From the NCBI RefSeq assembly GCF_000426365.1, contig NZ_AUFF01000003.1, positions 186,001 through 250,000 of the forward strand: a DNA stretch of 64,000 nucleotides, written 5' to 3'. This DNA is from Arenimonas composti TR7-09 = DSM 18010. Its GTDB lineage: Bacteria; Pseudomonadota; Gammaproteobacteria; Xanthomonadales; Xanthomonadaceae. The notes beneath the pieces are model-generated. The model did no database searches. It worked only from the letters and a program-made list of their open reading frames with translations, and was not told the DNA's origin. Below, piece by piece: positions 11,230 to 19,770 of the stretch. The number at the start of each line of letters is the position of its first letter. Position 1 is the stretch's first letter. A program made the translations under genes and the position numbers.

Positions 11230-11820
11230 CTAGCCGTCGGCCGCGTGCAGGCGGGCCAGCAGCAGCTCGCCACCGCCGTCGAGGATCAGCCGCGACGGCC
11301 CCTCCGGATCCGGCAGCAGGAGCAGGCTGTCGTGCTGTGCGAGATGCAGCGGGCGGGCGAGGTCCTTCACGGCCGCCTGGCCCTGCATCACGTGCGCGAG
11401 CCAGGTCACGCCCGGCTCGGCGAAGAACACCATCGGCCCGACCAGCGGCCGGTGCAGCAGCGTCGCCGCGACCGCGCCACGTTTCCACATCAGGTTGAAG
11501 TCGTGGGTCGGCCCGGCGACGAGTTCGGCCCGCAGCGGCCGCTCGCCGGCGAAGCGGATGCGGTCGTGCGGCGGCTGCAGCGTCACCGACTCGCCGTCGT
11601 CGAAATGCAGGTGCATGCCCTCCCCGTGCAGCAGCACCAGTTCGCGGTCGACGCCTGGGAATGCCGAGAACGGCGCGTCGTGGTCGATCTCGGCGATCGA
11701 CACCCGCCACGTCCAGTCGGCCGCGGCCTCCGGCCAGCGCAGGATCTCCCGCGTCCAGCCACGTTCGTTGCGCCAGCGCTCGCGTCGGTACTCGTTGGCA
11801 GGCAGGTGGCGAAGGCGCAT
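11230..11820 (-). CDS. HutD/Ves family cupin protein
   Basis: The 196-residue product has the double-stranded beta-helix of HutD: 'NERGWTREILRWP', 'WRVSIAEIDHDAPFSAFPGVDR', 'LLHGEGMHLHF' and 'HDFNLMWKRG'. In pseudomonads HutD is encoded with histidine-utilisation genes, but none lie here. The gene stands 27 bp upstream of the ArnT-like gene on the same strand and could share its transcript. Function is uncertain, though the family call is firm. Confidence 0.85.
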   Translation of the reverse strand: MRLRHLPANEYRRERWRNERGWTREILRWPEAAADWTWRVSIAEIDHDAPFSAFPGVDRELVLLHGEGMHLHFDDGESVTLQPPHDRIRFAGERPLRAELVAGPTHDFNLMWKRGAVAATLLHRPLVGPMVFFAEPGVTWLAHVMQGQAAVKDLARPLHLAQHDSLLLLPDPEGPSRLILDGGGELLLARLHAADG

Positions 11821-11869
11821 CGGCGGGCCGGGGGCGGGAATGGCACTAGCCTACTGCGGGAAGCCGGAA

Positions 11870-11991
11870 GCGTGGAACGGGGAACGCGTGAGGGCCCGCG
11901 CGCTTCGCACGCGCAAGCCGGTGGGGGCGGCACTGGCCCTCGCGCCCGCAGGGCGCGGGCCCTCACGCGTTCCCCGGTCCCCAGGTTCCGC
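11870..11991. repeat. Heptamer-armed inverted repeat beside a transposase remnant
   Basis: Two arms, 11879-11900 and 11955-11976, are inverted copies sharing GGGAACGCGTGAGGGCCCGC. The outer part of each arm follows a 7-base period (GTGGAAC, GGGGAAC, GCGTGAG). The internal segment contains a TCGCGCCCGCAGGGCGCGGGCC-like hairpin that resembles the cores of the elements at 50131-50262 and 59050-59248. The right arm encodes the last residues and the stop of the RAYT-like gene. Confidence 0.8.
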
Positions 11992-12367
11992 GAAGACGCT
12001 GGACCTCGGCCGCGACGTCCTCGCCGGCGCCGAGGTCGCGCGCCCGGAATCCCCGACCCCAGAGCCAGCCGTTGATCCGGTGGCGGGCATCGATCGCGCG
12101 CGAGGTGACGGCCTTGAAGCGGCCGACGACCGCGGCGAGGGGCTCGCTGCCGTCGAGTTCCAGCACCGCCTGCCACTGGTCCGGCTGCAGCCGCCAGGCG
12201 ACCACCCCGGCATGCCGCCAGGGCCAGCGCAGCCCGTGCACCGCGGAAACCACGCCGGCCGCGTCGGCATCGTCGAACACGGGCCGGCGGTACAGGGTCA
12301 GCAGGCGCACGTGGCAGATCCGGCCGGCCCGCGCGGATTCGGCGCGGGCCGGCAGGGCGCGGCTCAT
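11963..12367 (-). CDS. Degenerate REP-associated tyrosine transposase (RAYT) homologue
   Basis: The 134-residue frame aligns by eye with Y1/RAYT transposases: 'LLTLYRRPVFDDADAAGVV', 'VVAWRLQPDQWQAVLEL', 'VVGRFKAVTSRAI' and 'LWGRGFRARDLGAGEDVAAEVQRL'. In active enzymes the second block has an HUH (H-x-H) pair, but here it is Q64-W-Q66. The catalytic tyrosine of the 'GYHD' block is replaced by F107. The usual C-terminal 'YIVANPVRAGLV' part is missing, and the frame ends inside the inverted repeat at 11955-11976. It is therefore catalytically dead, either a decaying relic or a domesticated DNA-binding protein. Its ATG directly follows the stop of the ComEA-like gene (TGA-ATG). Confidence 0.75.
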   Translation of the reverse strand: MSRALPARAESARAGRICHVRLLTLYRRPVFDDADAAGVVSAVHGLRWPWRHAGVVAWRLQPDQWQAVLELDGSEPLAAVVGRFKAVTSRAIDARHRINGWLWGRGFRARDLGAGEDVAAEVQRLRGTWGPGNA

Positions 12368-12712
12368 TCACTGCCGCGCCGGCATCGTCGCCGGCGCCGC
12401 CGCGGGGACCGGTTCCGCCGGCGCCGGGCCGGCGCCCGAATCGCCGACGATGATGCGGTCGCGGTTCTGCTCGATGGTCGCCAGGCCGATGCCCTTGACC
12501 TCGGCGAGTTCCTCGATGCTGCGGAAGGCACCGTGCTGGTTGCGGTGGGCGACGATCGCCTCGGCCTTCGCCGGGCCGATGCCGTTGAGCACGCGGTCGA
12601 GGGTGGCGGCATCGGCGCTGTTGATGTCGACCTGCTCGACGGCGGCGAGGCCGGGCCCCGCGAGCAGCGCGGCCAGCAGCAGGGAAAGCAGCGAAATGGA
12701 CTTCTTCTTCAT
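12368..12712 (-). CDS. ComEA-like helix-hairpin-helix protein, exported
   Basis: The 114-residue product has a cleavable signal peptide (about residues 1-23, ending 'GLAA') and one (HhH)2 DNA-binding domain at residues 26-90: 'VDINSADAATLDRVLNGIG' then 'LAEVKGIGLATIEQNRDRI'. ComEA-type proteins bind incoming double-stranded DNA in the periplasm during transformation. A Pro/Ala tail ends the protein. The gene sits immediately upstream of the RAYT-like frame with no spacer. Confidence 0.88.
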   Translation of the reverse strand: MKKKSISLLSLLLAALLAGPGLAAVEQVDINSADAATLDRVLNGIGPAKAEAIVAHRNQHGAFRSIEELAEVKGIGLATIEQNRDRIIVGDSGAGPAPAEPVPAAAPATMPARQ

Positions 12713-12880
12713 GATCGGCTCCTCGTGGATGTCGGCGCCGCCACGGCGTGGCGGCAGGCTCAGTCTCGACAGCCCACCGCGCCGCGCCCATCGCCATACC
12801 CCGGCGCCGCGGCTGCGAAGCCGGCGTGCGCCGCTGTAATCCGCTTCCTACCCGGCACGGGCACGGGCCCGCCGGCGGGG

Positions 12881-12886
12881 TAAAAT
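12881..12886 (+). promoter_or_regulatory. Probable -10 box of the M20 peptidase gene
   Basis: TAAAAT stands 27 bp before the ATG at 12914 and directly after a short palindrome (CCCGCCGGCGGG, 12869-12880). No good -35 hexamer is visible at the usual distance, so the promoter may depend on an activator or be weak. Confidence 0.35.
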
Positions 12887-12913
12887 CGCCGTCCTGTCTT
12901 CGCTGGAACCGCC

Positions 12914-14392
<1,479 letters not shown>

Positions 14393-14399
14393 GAACCCC

Positions 14400-15698
14400 A
14401 TGTCCGCCATCCCCGGTGACCCGCAGGTCGACGCGCTCGCCGCCGAAGCCGAACGCCTGATGCGCGGCGGCCTCGTGCAGGCCGCCCTGCGCCTGTGGGA
14501 CCAGGTGCTGGCGCGCATGCCCGGCCACCCCGGCGCGCTCGCCGCGCACGGCGCCCAGGCGCTCGCCCGCGGCGACCTCGCCGGCGCCCGCGACCTGCTG
14601 CAGCGCGCGGTCGCCACCGGCCGCGCCTCGGCGCTCGCGCACGCGACCCTGGCGCGCGCGCTCGCGGCCGGCGGTGACGACGACGGCGCGCTGCGCGAAC
14701 TCGACCAGGCGGTGAAGCTCGATCCGGGCGCCTACGCGGTGCATTTCGAGAAGGCGGCGATCTACGGCCGCCTCGGCCGGTTGCGCGACCAGGCCCTGGC
14801 CTACGAAGCCGCGCTGCGCACGACCCCGGATGCGGTGGCCGTGGCGCCGGAGGCGCGCGCCCTGCTCGAGCGGGCGCAGGCGGCGGTGAGCGGGAACCGC
14901 GCCGAACTCGCGCGCTTCCTCGACGCCCGGCTGGCGCCGCTGCGCAGCGGGCTGTCGGCGCGCACGGCCGGTCGCTTCGACGAATCGCTCGACGTCTCGC
15001 TCGGGCGCAAGCCGCTGCACCTGCCGAAGCCGGCGATGTTCCACATCCCCGGACTGCCGGCGATCGCCTTCTTCGAACGCGAGGACTTCGCCTGGGCGCC
15101 GGCGGCCGAGGCCTGCACCGACGCGGTGCGGGCCGAACTCGAGGGCGTGCTCGCCGGCGACGATGCCGGCTTCGTGCCCTACGTGCGCACCCGTCCGTCC
15201 GAGCATCCCGGGCAGTTCGCCGCGCTCGACCGCAATCCCGCCTGGAGCGCCTATTTCCTGTGGCAGCACGGCCGCCGCATCGACGATCACGTCGCGCGCT
15301 GCCCGGCGACGATGGCGATGCTCGAGAACGTGCCGCAGGTCGAGGTGAACAACCGCGCGCCGGCGGCCTTCTTCTCGGCGCTGAAGCCGCGCACGCACAT
15401 CCCCGCGCACAACGGCGCCACCAACTGCCGCCTGACCTGTCACCTGCCGCTGGTGATCCCGCCGGACTGCGGCATCCGCGTCGGCAACCACACGCGCACG
15501 TGGACGCCGGGCGAACTGGTCATCTTCGACGACACGATGGAGCACGAGGCCTGGAACCACAGCGACCAGTTGCGCGTGGTGCTGATCTTCGACATCTGGC
15601 ATCCGCTGCTCAGCGACGCCGAGCGCATGCTCGTCCGCGAGTCGCTCGAAGGCATCATGGCCTACTACGGTGCCGATGCGCCGCTGGGGGAGTTGTAA
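14400..15698 (+). CDS. TPR-aspartyl/asparaginyl beta-hydroxylase
   Basis: This 432-residue protein has an N-terminal TPR region (about residues 1-165, three or four repeats of the 'AALRLWDQVLARMPGHPGALAAHG' kind) followed by a 2-oxoglutarate/Fe(II) Asp/Asn hydroxylase domain. Metal and cosubstrate residues are recognisable in 'CRLTCHLPLVIP', 'TMEHEAWNHS' and 'LRVVLIFDIWHPLL'. The TPR part is likely to hold a protein substrate. A 2OG oxygenase and a TPR-sulfotransferase lie just downstream, so this neighbourhood is rich in enzymes that modify proteins or peptides. The shared pathway is inferred. Confidence 0.9.
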   Translation: MSAIPGDPQVDALAAEAERLMRGGLVQAALRLWDQVLARMPGHPGALAAHGAQALARGDLAGARDLLQRAVATGRASALAHATLARALAAGGDDDGALRELDQAVKLDPGAYAVHFEKAAIYGRLGRLRDQALAYEAALRTTPDAVAVAPEARALLERAQAAVSGNRAELARFLDARLAPLRSGLSARTAGRFDESLDVSLGRKPLHLPKPAMFHIPGLPAIAFFEREDFAWAPAAEACTDAVRAELEGVLAGDDAGFVPYVRTRPSEHPGQFAALDRNPAWSAYFLWQHGRRIDDHVARCPATMAMLENVPQVEVNNRAPAAFFSALKPRTHIPAHNGATNCRLTCHLPLVIPPDCGIRVGNHTRTWTPGELVIFDDTMEHEAWNHSDQLRVVLIFDIWHPLLSDAERMLVRESLEGIMAYYGADAPLGEL

Positions 15699-15757
15699 GT
15701 CTTCCCCGCGCCGCTTCCGATCCGGCCAGTACGCCGAGGTGCACGGGGGCGCTTTCC

Positions 15758-15976
15758 GGACACGCCGCAAGTACGTCCGTGTAGGCCAATCGGCGGCGCG
15801 GGAACTGCTTTCGCCCCGCGCAGGCCGCCGCGAATCGCAGGGGTCCAGGTGCGCTGCGCCGGTAGCGTTCGCAGGCCGCCGGGTACTTCAGGGCCGCGGT
15901 GTGCGGCATGCACCGCGGACCTTCACCGACATGGATGTCGGTGAAGAGACAACATGGACGTACTTGCGGCATGTCC
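15758..15976. repeat. Composite palindromic element in a 343-bp gene-free stretch
   Basis: Outer arms 15758-15781 and 15953-15976 are inverted copies (22 of 24 bases match, core GCCGCAAGTACGTCC). Inside are two further hairpins: 15894-15918 (CCGCGGTG/CACCGCGG) and 15921-15946, a perfect 12-bp inverted repeat (CTTCACCGACAT/ATGTCGGTGAAG). The element fills most of 15699-16041 between convergent genes. No convincing coding frame was seen there. It looks like a non-autonomous interspersed repeat. Confidence 0.75.
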
Positions 15977-16041
15977 GCGGGGCATGACGCACATCGCGGC
16001 CGCCGACGTATCACACCGGCCTGCGGACAGCGTCCGCGCGA

Positions 16042-16770
16042 TTACGCCGCGCGCGCCGGGGGTCTGGCGTGCCACCAGCCGGTGATGGCGAGGCGGGGAT
16101 TGCGGGCCCAGGGCGCGACGACGCCGACGTAGTGCTTCATCGGCACCTTGAACAGGCTCAGCGAATTGAAGCGCGGCACGAAGGCGCCGTCGGGATTGCC
16201 GTCGGCGTCGACGAAATGCAGCAGCCCGCCCCAGTCCGGTTCCCAGTCGCGCGACAGGTTCAGCACGTAGGCGTAGCGGCGCGCCTCGTCTTCGTGGCGG
16301 TCGTCGTGCATGCGCAGGAACTGCCCGGGCAGGTAGCGGGTGGCCTGGGCGCCGACCATCGCCAGCGACGGATCGCCGGTGAGTTCGCGCATCGCCTGCA
16401 AATAGGGCTCGCTGTTGAAGTAGACCAGCAGCGGGTGCAGCGGCAGGTGCGGATCCCGACCGGCCTTCATCGCCTCGACGATCAGGTAGCGGTCGTAGAC
16501 GAAATGGAAGTCGGCGACGGCGCGGCGGTAGGCCGCCGGCATCCGCTGCGCGAGGGTCGCGCCGATCCACGGCGGGCTGTCGGGCTGGCCGCGTTCGGCG
16601 GTCGACCACGGCACCTGGGTGCGCAGGCATTCGGCGAGGCGCTCGGCGACCGCCGGCTGCAGGAATCCGGGAATCTGCACGCGACCGTCGCGGGCGAGGC
16701 GTTCGCGCCAGGGCGCGAGGTCGAGATCTTCGGCGAGCATTCGGCGGACGGTCTGCGGCGGGAGGCACAT
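16042..16770 (-). CDS. 2OG-Fe(II) oxygenase (prolyl-4-hydroxylase-like)
   Basis: The 242-residue product has a P4H-type double-stranded beta-helix. The HxD iron ligands are H155 and D157 in 'LRMHDDRHEDEARRYAYVLNL', split here for reading, and the distal His is H213 ('MKHYVGVV'). An Arg for 2-oxoglutarate follows in 'NPRLAITGWWH'. 'WGGLLHF' is the strand between them. It resembles the Ofd1/Tpa1 group that hydroxylates proteins. I start at ATG 16768-16770 because upstream codons overlap the divergent gene. The promoter regions of the two divergent genes share about 85 bp. Confidence 0.88.
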   Translation of the reverse strand: MCLPPQTVRRMLAEDLDLAPWRERLARDGRVQIPGFLQPAVAERLAECLRTQVPWSTAERGQPDSPPWIGATLAQRMPAAYRRAVADFHFVYDRYLIVEAMKAGRDPHLPLHPLLVYFNSEPYLQAMRELTGDPSLAMVGAQATRYLPGQFLRMHDDRHEDEARRYAYVLNLSRDWEPDWGGLLHFVDADGNPDGAFVPRFNSLSLFKVPMKHYVGVVAPWARNPRLAITGWWHARPPARAA

Positions 16771-16802
16771 TCTAGCCGGCCCGGTACACGCGACGCGGCG
16801 GG

Positions 16803-16808
16803 TAGAAT
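16803..16808 (+). promoter_or_regulatory. Probable -10 box for the TPR-sulfotransferase gene
   Basis: TAGAAT lies about 48 bp before the chosen ATG at 16856 in the divergent intergenic region. No strong -35 is visible at 16-18 bp. TAGAAT also occurs before the hydrolase gene at 39883 in a similar setting. Confidence 0.35.
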
Positions 16809-16855
16809 CGCGGTCCCATGAATGTCTCGCGCTCCCACGCCGCGCCGCCTGCTCG

Positions 16856-18652
16856 ATGAGCGCATCGCCGCCTTCCGATCCGCTCGCCGCCGGCCTCGCC
16901 GCCGCGAGCGCCCTGCAGCAACGGGGCGATGTCGCCGGGGCAAGGCGGGCGCTGCTCGACCTGCTCGCGGCGTTTCCCGGACACCCCTCGGTGCATCGCG
17001 CGCTCGGCCTGCTCGCGGCCAATACCGGTGCGCGCGACGAGGCGCTGCGTGAATTGCGCGCGGCCGTCGCCGCGGCGCCCGGCGTGGCGAGCCTGCAGGT
17101 CGAACTCGGCAGTGTGCTGGCGCACGGCGGTGATTTCGCCGCCGCACTGCCGCATTTCGAGGCGGCCACGCGGCTGCAGCCCGGGCTCGCCCTCGCCTGG
17201 CACCTGCGCGGCATCACCCTCGTCCGCCTGCAGGACGACGCCGCCGCGCTGCCGGTGCTGCGCCGCGCGCACGCGCTCGCGCCGGACCAGACACCGACCC
17301 TGCTGGCGCTCGCCCAGGCGGAGTTCCGCAGCGGCTTCCCGGCCGATGCGCTGCCGCTGTGGCAGGAAGTGCGGCGTCGCCGCCCGGATGCCGAGGCGGT
17401 GCTGAGACTCGGTGAGACCCTGAGCCGGATGGGCCGCCAGGACGAGGCGGCCGCGCTCTATCGCGACGCCCTGCAGCGACAGGGTGACGATGCCGACCTG
17501 TGGATGGCACTCGCGCAGGGCGAGGAGGACGAAGGCCACCGCGATGCCGCCGAGGCGGCCTACCAGCGCGCGCTGGCGCTGCGCCCGGGCTGGGCGTTTC
17601 CGCTCGCCGGCCTGCTCGGGCTGCGCCGCGGCAAGGCGGCGCCGGAGCATGTCGCGGCCGCCACCGCCCGCCTCGGCGACGACATCCCCGACCCCGAACG
17701 CGCCCTGCTCGGCTACGAGCTCGGCAAGGTGCACGACGGCCGCGGCGAGTACCGCGAGGCGATGGCGCGCTGGGACGACGCCAATGCGGCGCGCCGGCGG
17801 ATGATCGGCGACTACGACGACGGCGACATCCGCGCCCGCGGCGAGGCGATCGTCGCCGACTGGCCGGCGCAGGTGTTCGCCGCAGGGCCGCGCCCCGGGC
17901 ACGACCCCGACCCGCGGCCGCTGTTCGTGGTCGGCATGCCGCGCAGTGGCACGACGCTGACCGAGTCGATCCTCGGCGCCCATCCGCAGGTTTTCGGCTG
18001 CGGCGAACTCGCCGAACTCGGCCTGGTCGCCGCGCTGGCGCCGCTGCGCCCGGGGCGCGCCCGGCGCTGGCCGCCCGGTCCCGACGACCTGCATCCGGAC
18101 GCCCTCGCCTGGGCGGCGCCGCGCTGGCTCGAGGCCGCGACCCGGCGCGCGCCCGCCGACGCGCTGCGGCTGGTCGACAAGTCACCGCTGAACTTCCAGC
18201 TGCTCGGCCTGGCCGCGCTGCTGTTCCCGAATGCGCGGGTGGTCTGGTGCCGGCGCGATCCGCGCGACGTCGCGGTGTCGATCTACGGGGAGAACTTCTC
18301 CCTCGACGAGCGTTTCGCGACCCGGCTGGAAGGCATCGCCGGCTTCATCAATCTCGAGCAGCGGCTGATGCGGCACTGGCAGCAGGTCCTGCCGCTGCCC
18401 ATCCTCGAGCTGCGCTACGAAGCCCTGGTCACCGACGTCGAGGCGCAGGTGCGCCGGCTGATTCATTTCGCCGGCCTGCCCTGGGATCCTGCCTGCCTGG
18501 ACTTCCATCGCAGCGAACGCGGCGTCCAGACGCCGAGCCGCTGGCAGGTGCGGCAGCCGGTGCACGCGCGGTCGGTGGGGCGCTGGCGCAATTACGAATT
18601 CGCGCTGGGTCCCCTGCTCGCCGCACTCGACGACGCGCCGGAAGGCGGGTGA
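16856..18652 (+). CDS. TPR-containing sulfotransferase
   Basis: The 598-residue protein has about seven TPR repeats (residues 10-290) fused to a PAPS-dependent sulfotransferase domain (about 350-590). The 5'-phosphosulfate loop is 'VVGMPRSGTTLTESIL', and the 3'-phosphate motif is 'VVWCRRDPRDVAVSIYGENFS'. 'KSPLNFQLLGLAALLFPNARV' is the characteristic middle segment. The TPRs probably bind the protein or peptide acceptor, as in the tyrosylprotein-sulfotransferase-like bacterial group. Start ATG 16856 is in-frame and free of overlap. Its placement with two 2OG hydroxylases and a TonB-dependent receptor is notable. Confidence 0.9.
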   Translation: MSASPPSDPLAAGLAAASALQQRGDVAGARRALLDLLAAFPGHPSVHRALGLLAANTGARDEALRELRAAVAAAPGVASLQVELGSVLAHGGDFAAALPHFEAATRLQPGLALAWHLRGITLVRLQDDAAALPVLRRAHALAPDQTPTLLALAQAEFRSGFPADALPLWQEVRRRRPDAEAVLRLGETLSRMGRQDEAAALYRDALQRQGDDADLWMALAQGEEDEGHRDAAEAAYQRALALRPGWAFPLAGLLGLRRGKAAPEHVAAATARLGDDIPDPERALLGYELGKVHDGRGEYREAMARWDDANAARRRMIGDYDDGDIRARGEAIVADWPAQVFAAGPRPGHDPDPRPLFVVGMPRSGTTLTESILGAHPQVFGCGELAELGLVAALAPLRPGRARRWPPGPDDLHPDALAWAAPRWLEAATRRAPADALRLVDKSPLNFQLLGLAALLFPNARVVWCRRDPRDVAVSIYGENFSLDERFATRLEGIAGFINLEQRLMRHWQQVLPLPILELRYEALVTDVEAQVRRLIHFAGLPWDPACLDFHRSERGVQTPSRWQVRQPVHARSVGRWRNYEFALGPLLAALDDAPEGG

Positions 18653-18676
18653 AGGTCGCACCCGCTCCCTGCACGC

Positions 18677-19666
18677 TCACGCGCTCTCGAGGCTCCAGCC
18701 CAGCACCCCTTCTTCCTGACCGAGCTCGGCGACGGTGACACCGCCGCCACGGGCGGTGACGATGGCATCGCGGAGGTCGGCGACATCGCCGGGATGCAGG
18801 GCACAGGCGACCAGCTCCCGGCTGCGCAGGGCGGCATTGCCGAGGCCGGCGCGCCAGTCGGCGAGGGCGGCGAGGGTCGGTGCCGGATCGGCGCCGGTGG
18901 CGGCGACGAGGCGATGCACCGCATCGCGGACATCGACCAGCAGGTCGGGGGCGTGTTCGCCGGCGATCGCCGTCGACAGCGCCTGCTGCGCCGCGTTGTA
19001 GGCCGCGCGGGCCCGGCGGGCAGCAGGATCTGCGCCGGGATTGCCGCCGGCACGCGCGAGCGCGAACCACGGCACGACCGCGGCGGCAGCGGCGAGCAGG
19101 CCGTCGTCGGCGAGCAGCCGCGCCTGGTGCCGCAGTTCGCTGCGCGCGACCTCGACCAGCACCGATCCGGCGTGGTGCATCACCAGCGCGACCCCGCCAC
19201 GCGGCGCCAGCACGCGCAACAGCTCCGCGAGCGCCGGCGCGCGATCCGCATATTCGAAGCCGTACTGGCTGGTGACCAGGTCGAAGCTGCCGTCGGCGAA
19301 CGGCAGCGCCTCCATCGCGACGCCCTGGTGGAAACGCAGGCGCGGCTGCGCATCCGCGCGGTACCAGGCCGGTGCGAGTGCGGCGGCGTCGACGGCGTCG
19401 ATGCGCAGGGCGGCATCGTCGGGGCGCTGCTGCAGCAGCAGCTGCGGCAGCGGGCCATTGCCGGTGGCGAGGTCGAGCACACGCGCGCCGTTGGCCAGGG
19501 CCGCGAAGCTGCGGCTCCAGAACGCCGCGATCGCTCCCCCGTAGTTGCCGGACCAGCTGCCGACACAGGAATGCAGGGCGCCGGCCTGCCAGTAGGCGGA
19601 CCAGGCGGCGCGGCGGGCGGCGGCGTCGCTCTGGGCGGTGCTCGCGGACGGTCGTGATTCGGTCAT
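18677..19666 (-). CDS. Class I SAM-dependent methyltransferase
   Basis: The 329-residue product has a Rossmann-type methyltransferase domain in its first half. Motif I is 'GARVLDLATGNGPLPQLLL', the acidic motif II is 'RIDAVDAAALAP', and the later 'FADGSFDLVTSQYGFEY' is typical of UbiE/methyltransferase-11 proteins. The C-terminal half is Ala-rich and helical. The substrate is unknown. The gene converges on the sulfotransferase gene with 24 bp between them, and nothing in its context fixes a pathway. Confidence 0.85.
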   Translation of the reverse strand: MTESRPSASTAQSDAAARRAAWSAYWQAGALHSCVGSWSGNYGGAIAAFWSRSFAALANGARVLDLATGNGPLPQLLLQQRPDDAALRIDAVDAAALAPAWYRADAQPRLRFHQGVAMEALPFADGSFDLVTSQYGFEYADRAPALAELLRVLAPRGGVALVMHHAGSVLVEVARSELRHQARLLADDGLLAAAAAVVPWFALARAGGNPGADPAARRARAAYNAAQQALSTAIAGEHAPDLLVDVRDAVHRLVAATGADPAPTLAALADWRAGLGNAALRSRELVACALHPGDVADLRDAIVTARGGGVTVAELGQEEGVLGWSLESA

Positions 19667-19683
19667 CCGCCGATTATGAAGGC

Positions 19684-19704
19684 GGGAAACGGGAAACGAG
19701 GAAC
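19684..19704. repeat. Short heptamer repeat (GGGAAAC type)
   Basis: Three 7-base units, GGGAAAC, GGGAAAC and GAGGAAC, precede GATCGTTTCC, a partial inverted copy. It is a minimal example of the heptamer family at 30734, 43907, 50131, 59050 and 61576. Confidence 0.6.
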
Positions 19705-19717
19705 GATCGTTTCCGGC

Positions 19718-19746
19718 AAAAAAAGAGGGGCCCTTGCGGGCCCCTC
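19718..19746 (-). terminator. Rho-independent terminator of the TonB-dependent receptor gene
   Basis: Read on the minus strand, GAGGGGCCC and GGGCCCCTC pair around a short GCAA loop and are followed by seven T residues. It lies 25 bp past the TAA stop. This is one of the clearest intrinsic terminators in the window. Confidence 0.92.
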
Positions 19747-19770
19747 GAAGTTCCGTGCAACCGGCAATTC

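Noticed and set aside
15655-16014. Minus-strand frame of about 119 codons in the gap after the Asp-hydroxylase gene
   Set aside because: It runs through nested palindromes, has no ribosome site or motif, and overlaps the end of the upstream gene.
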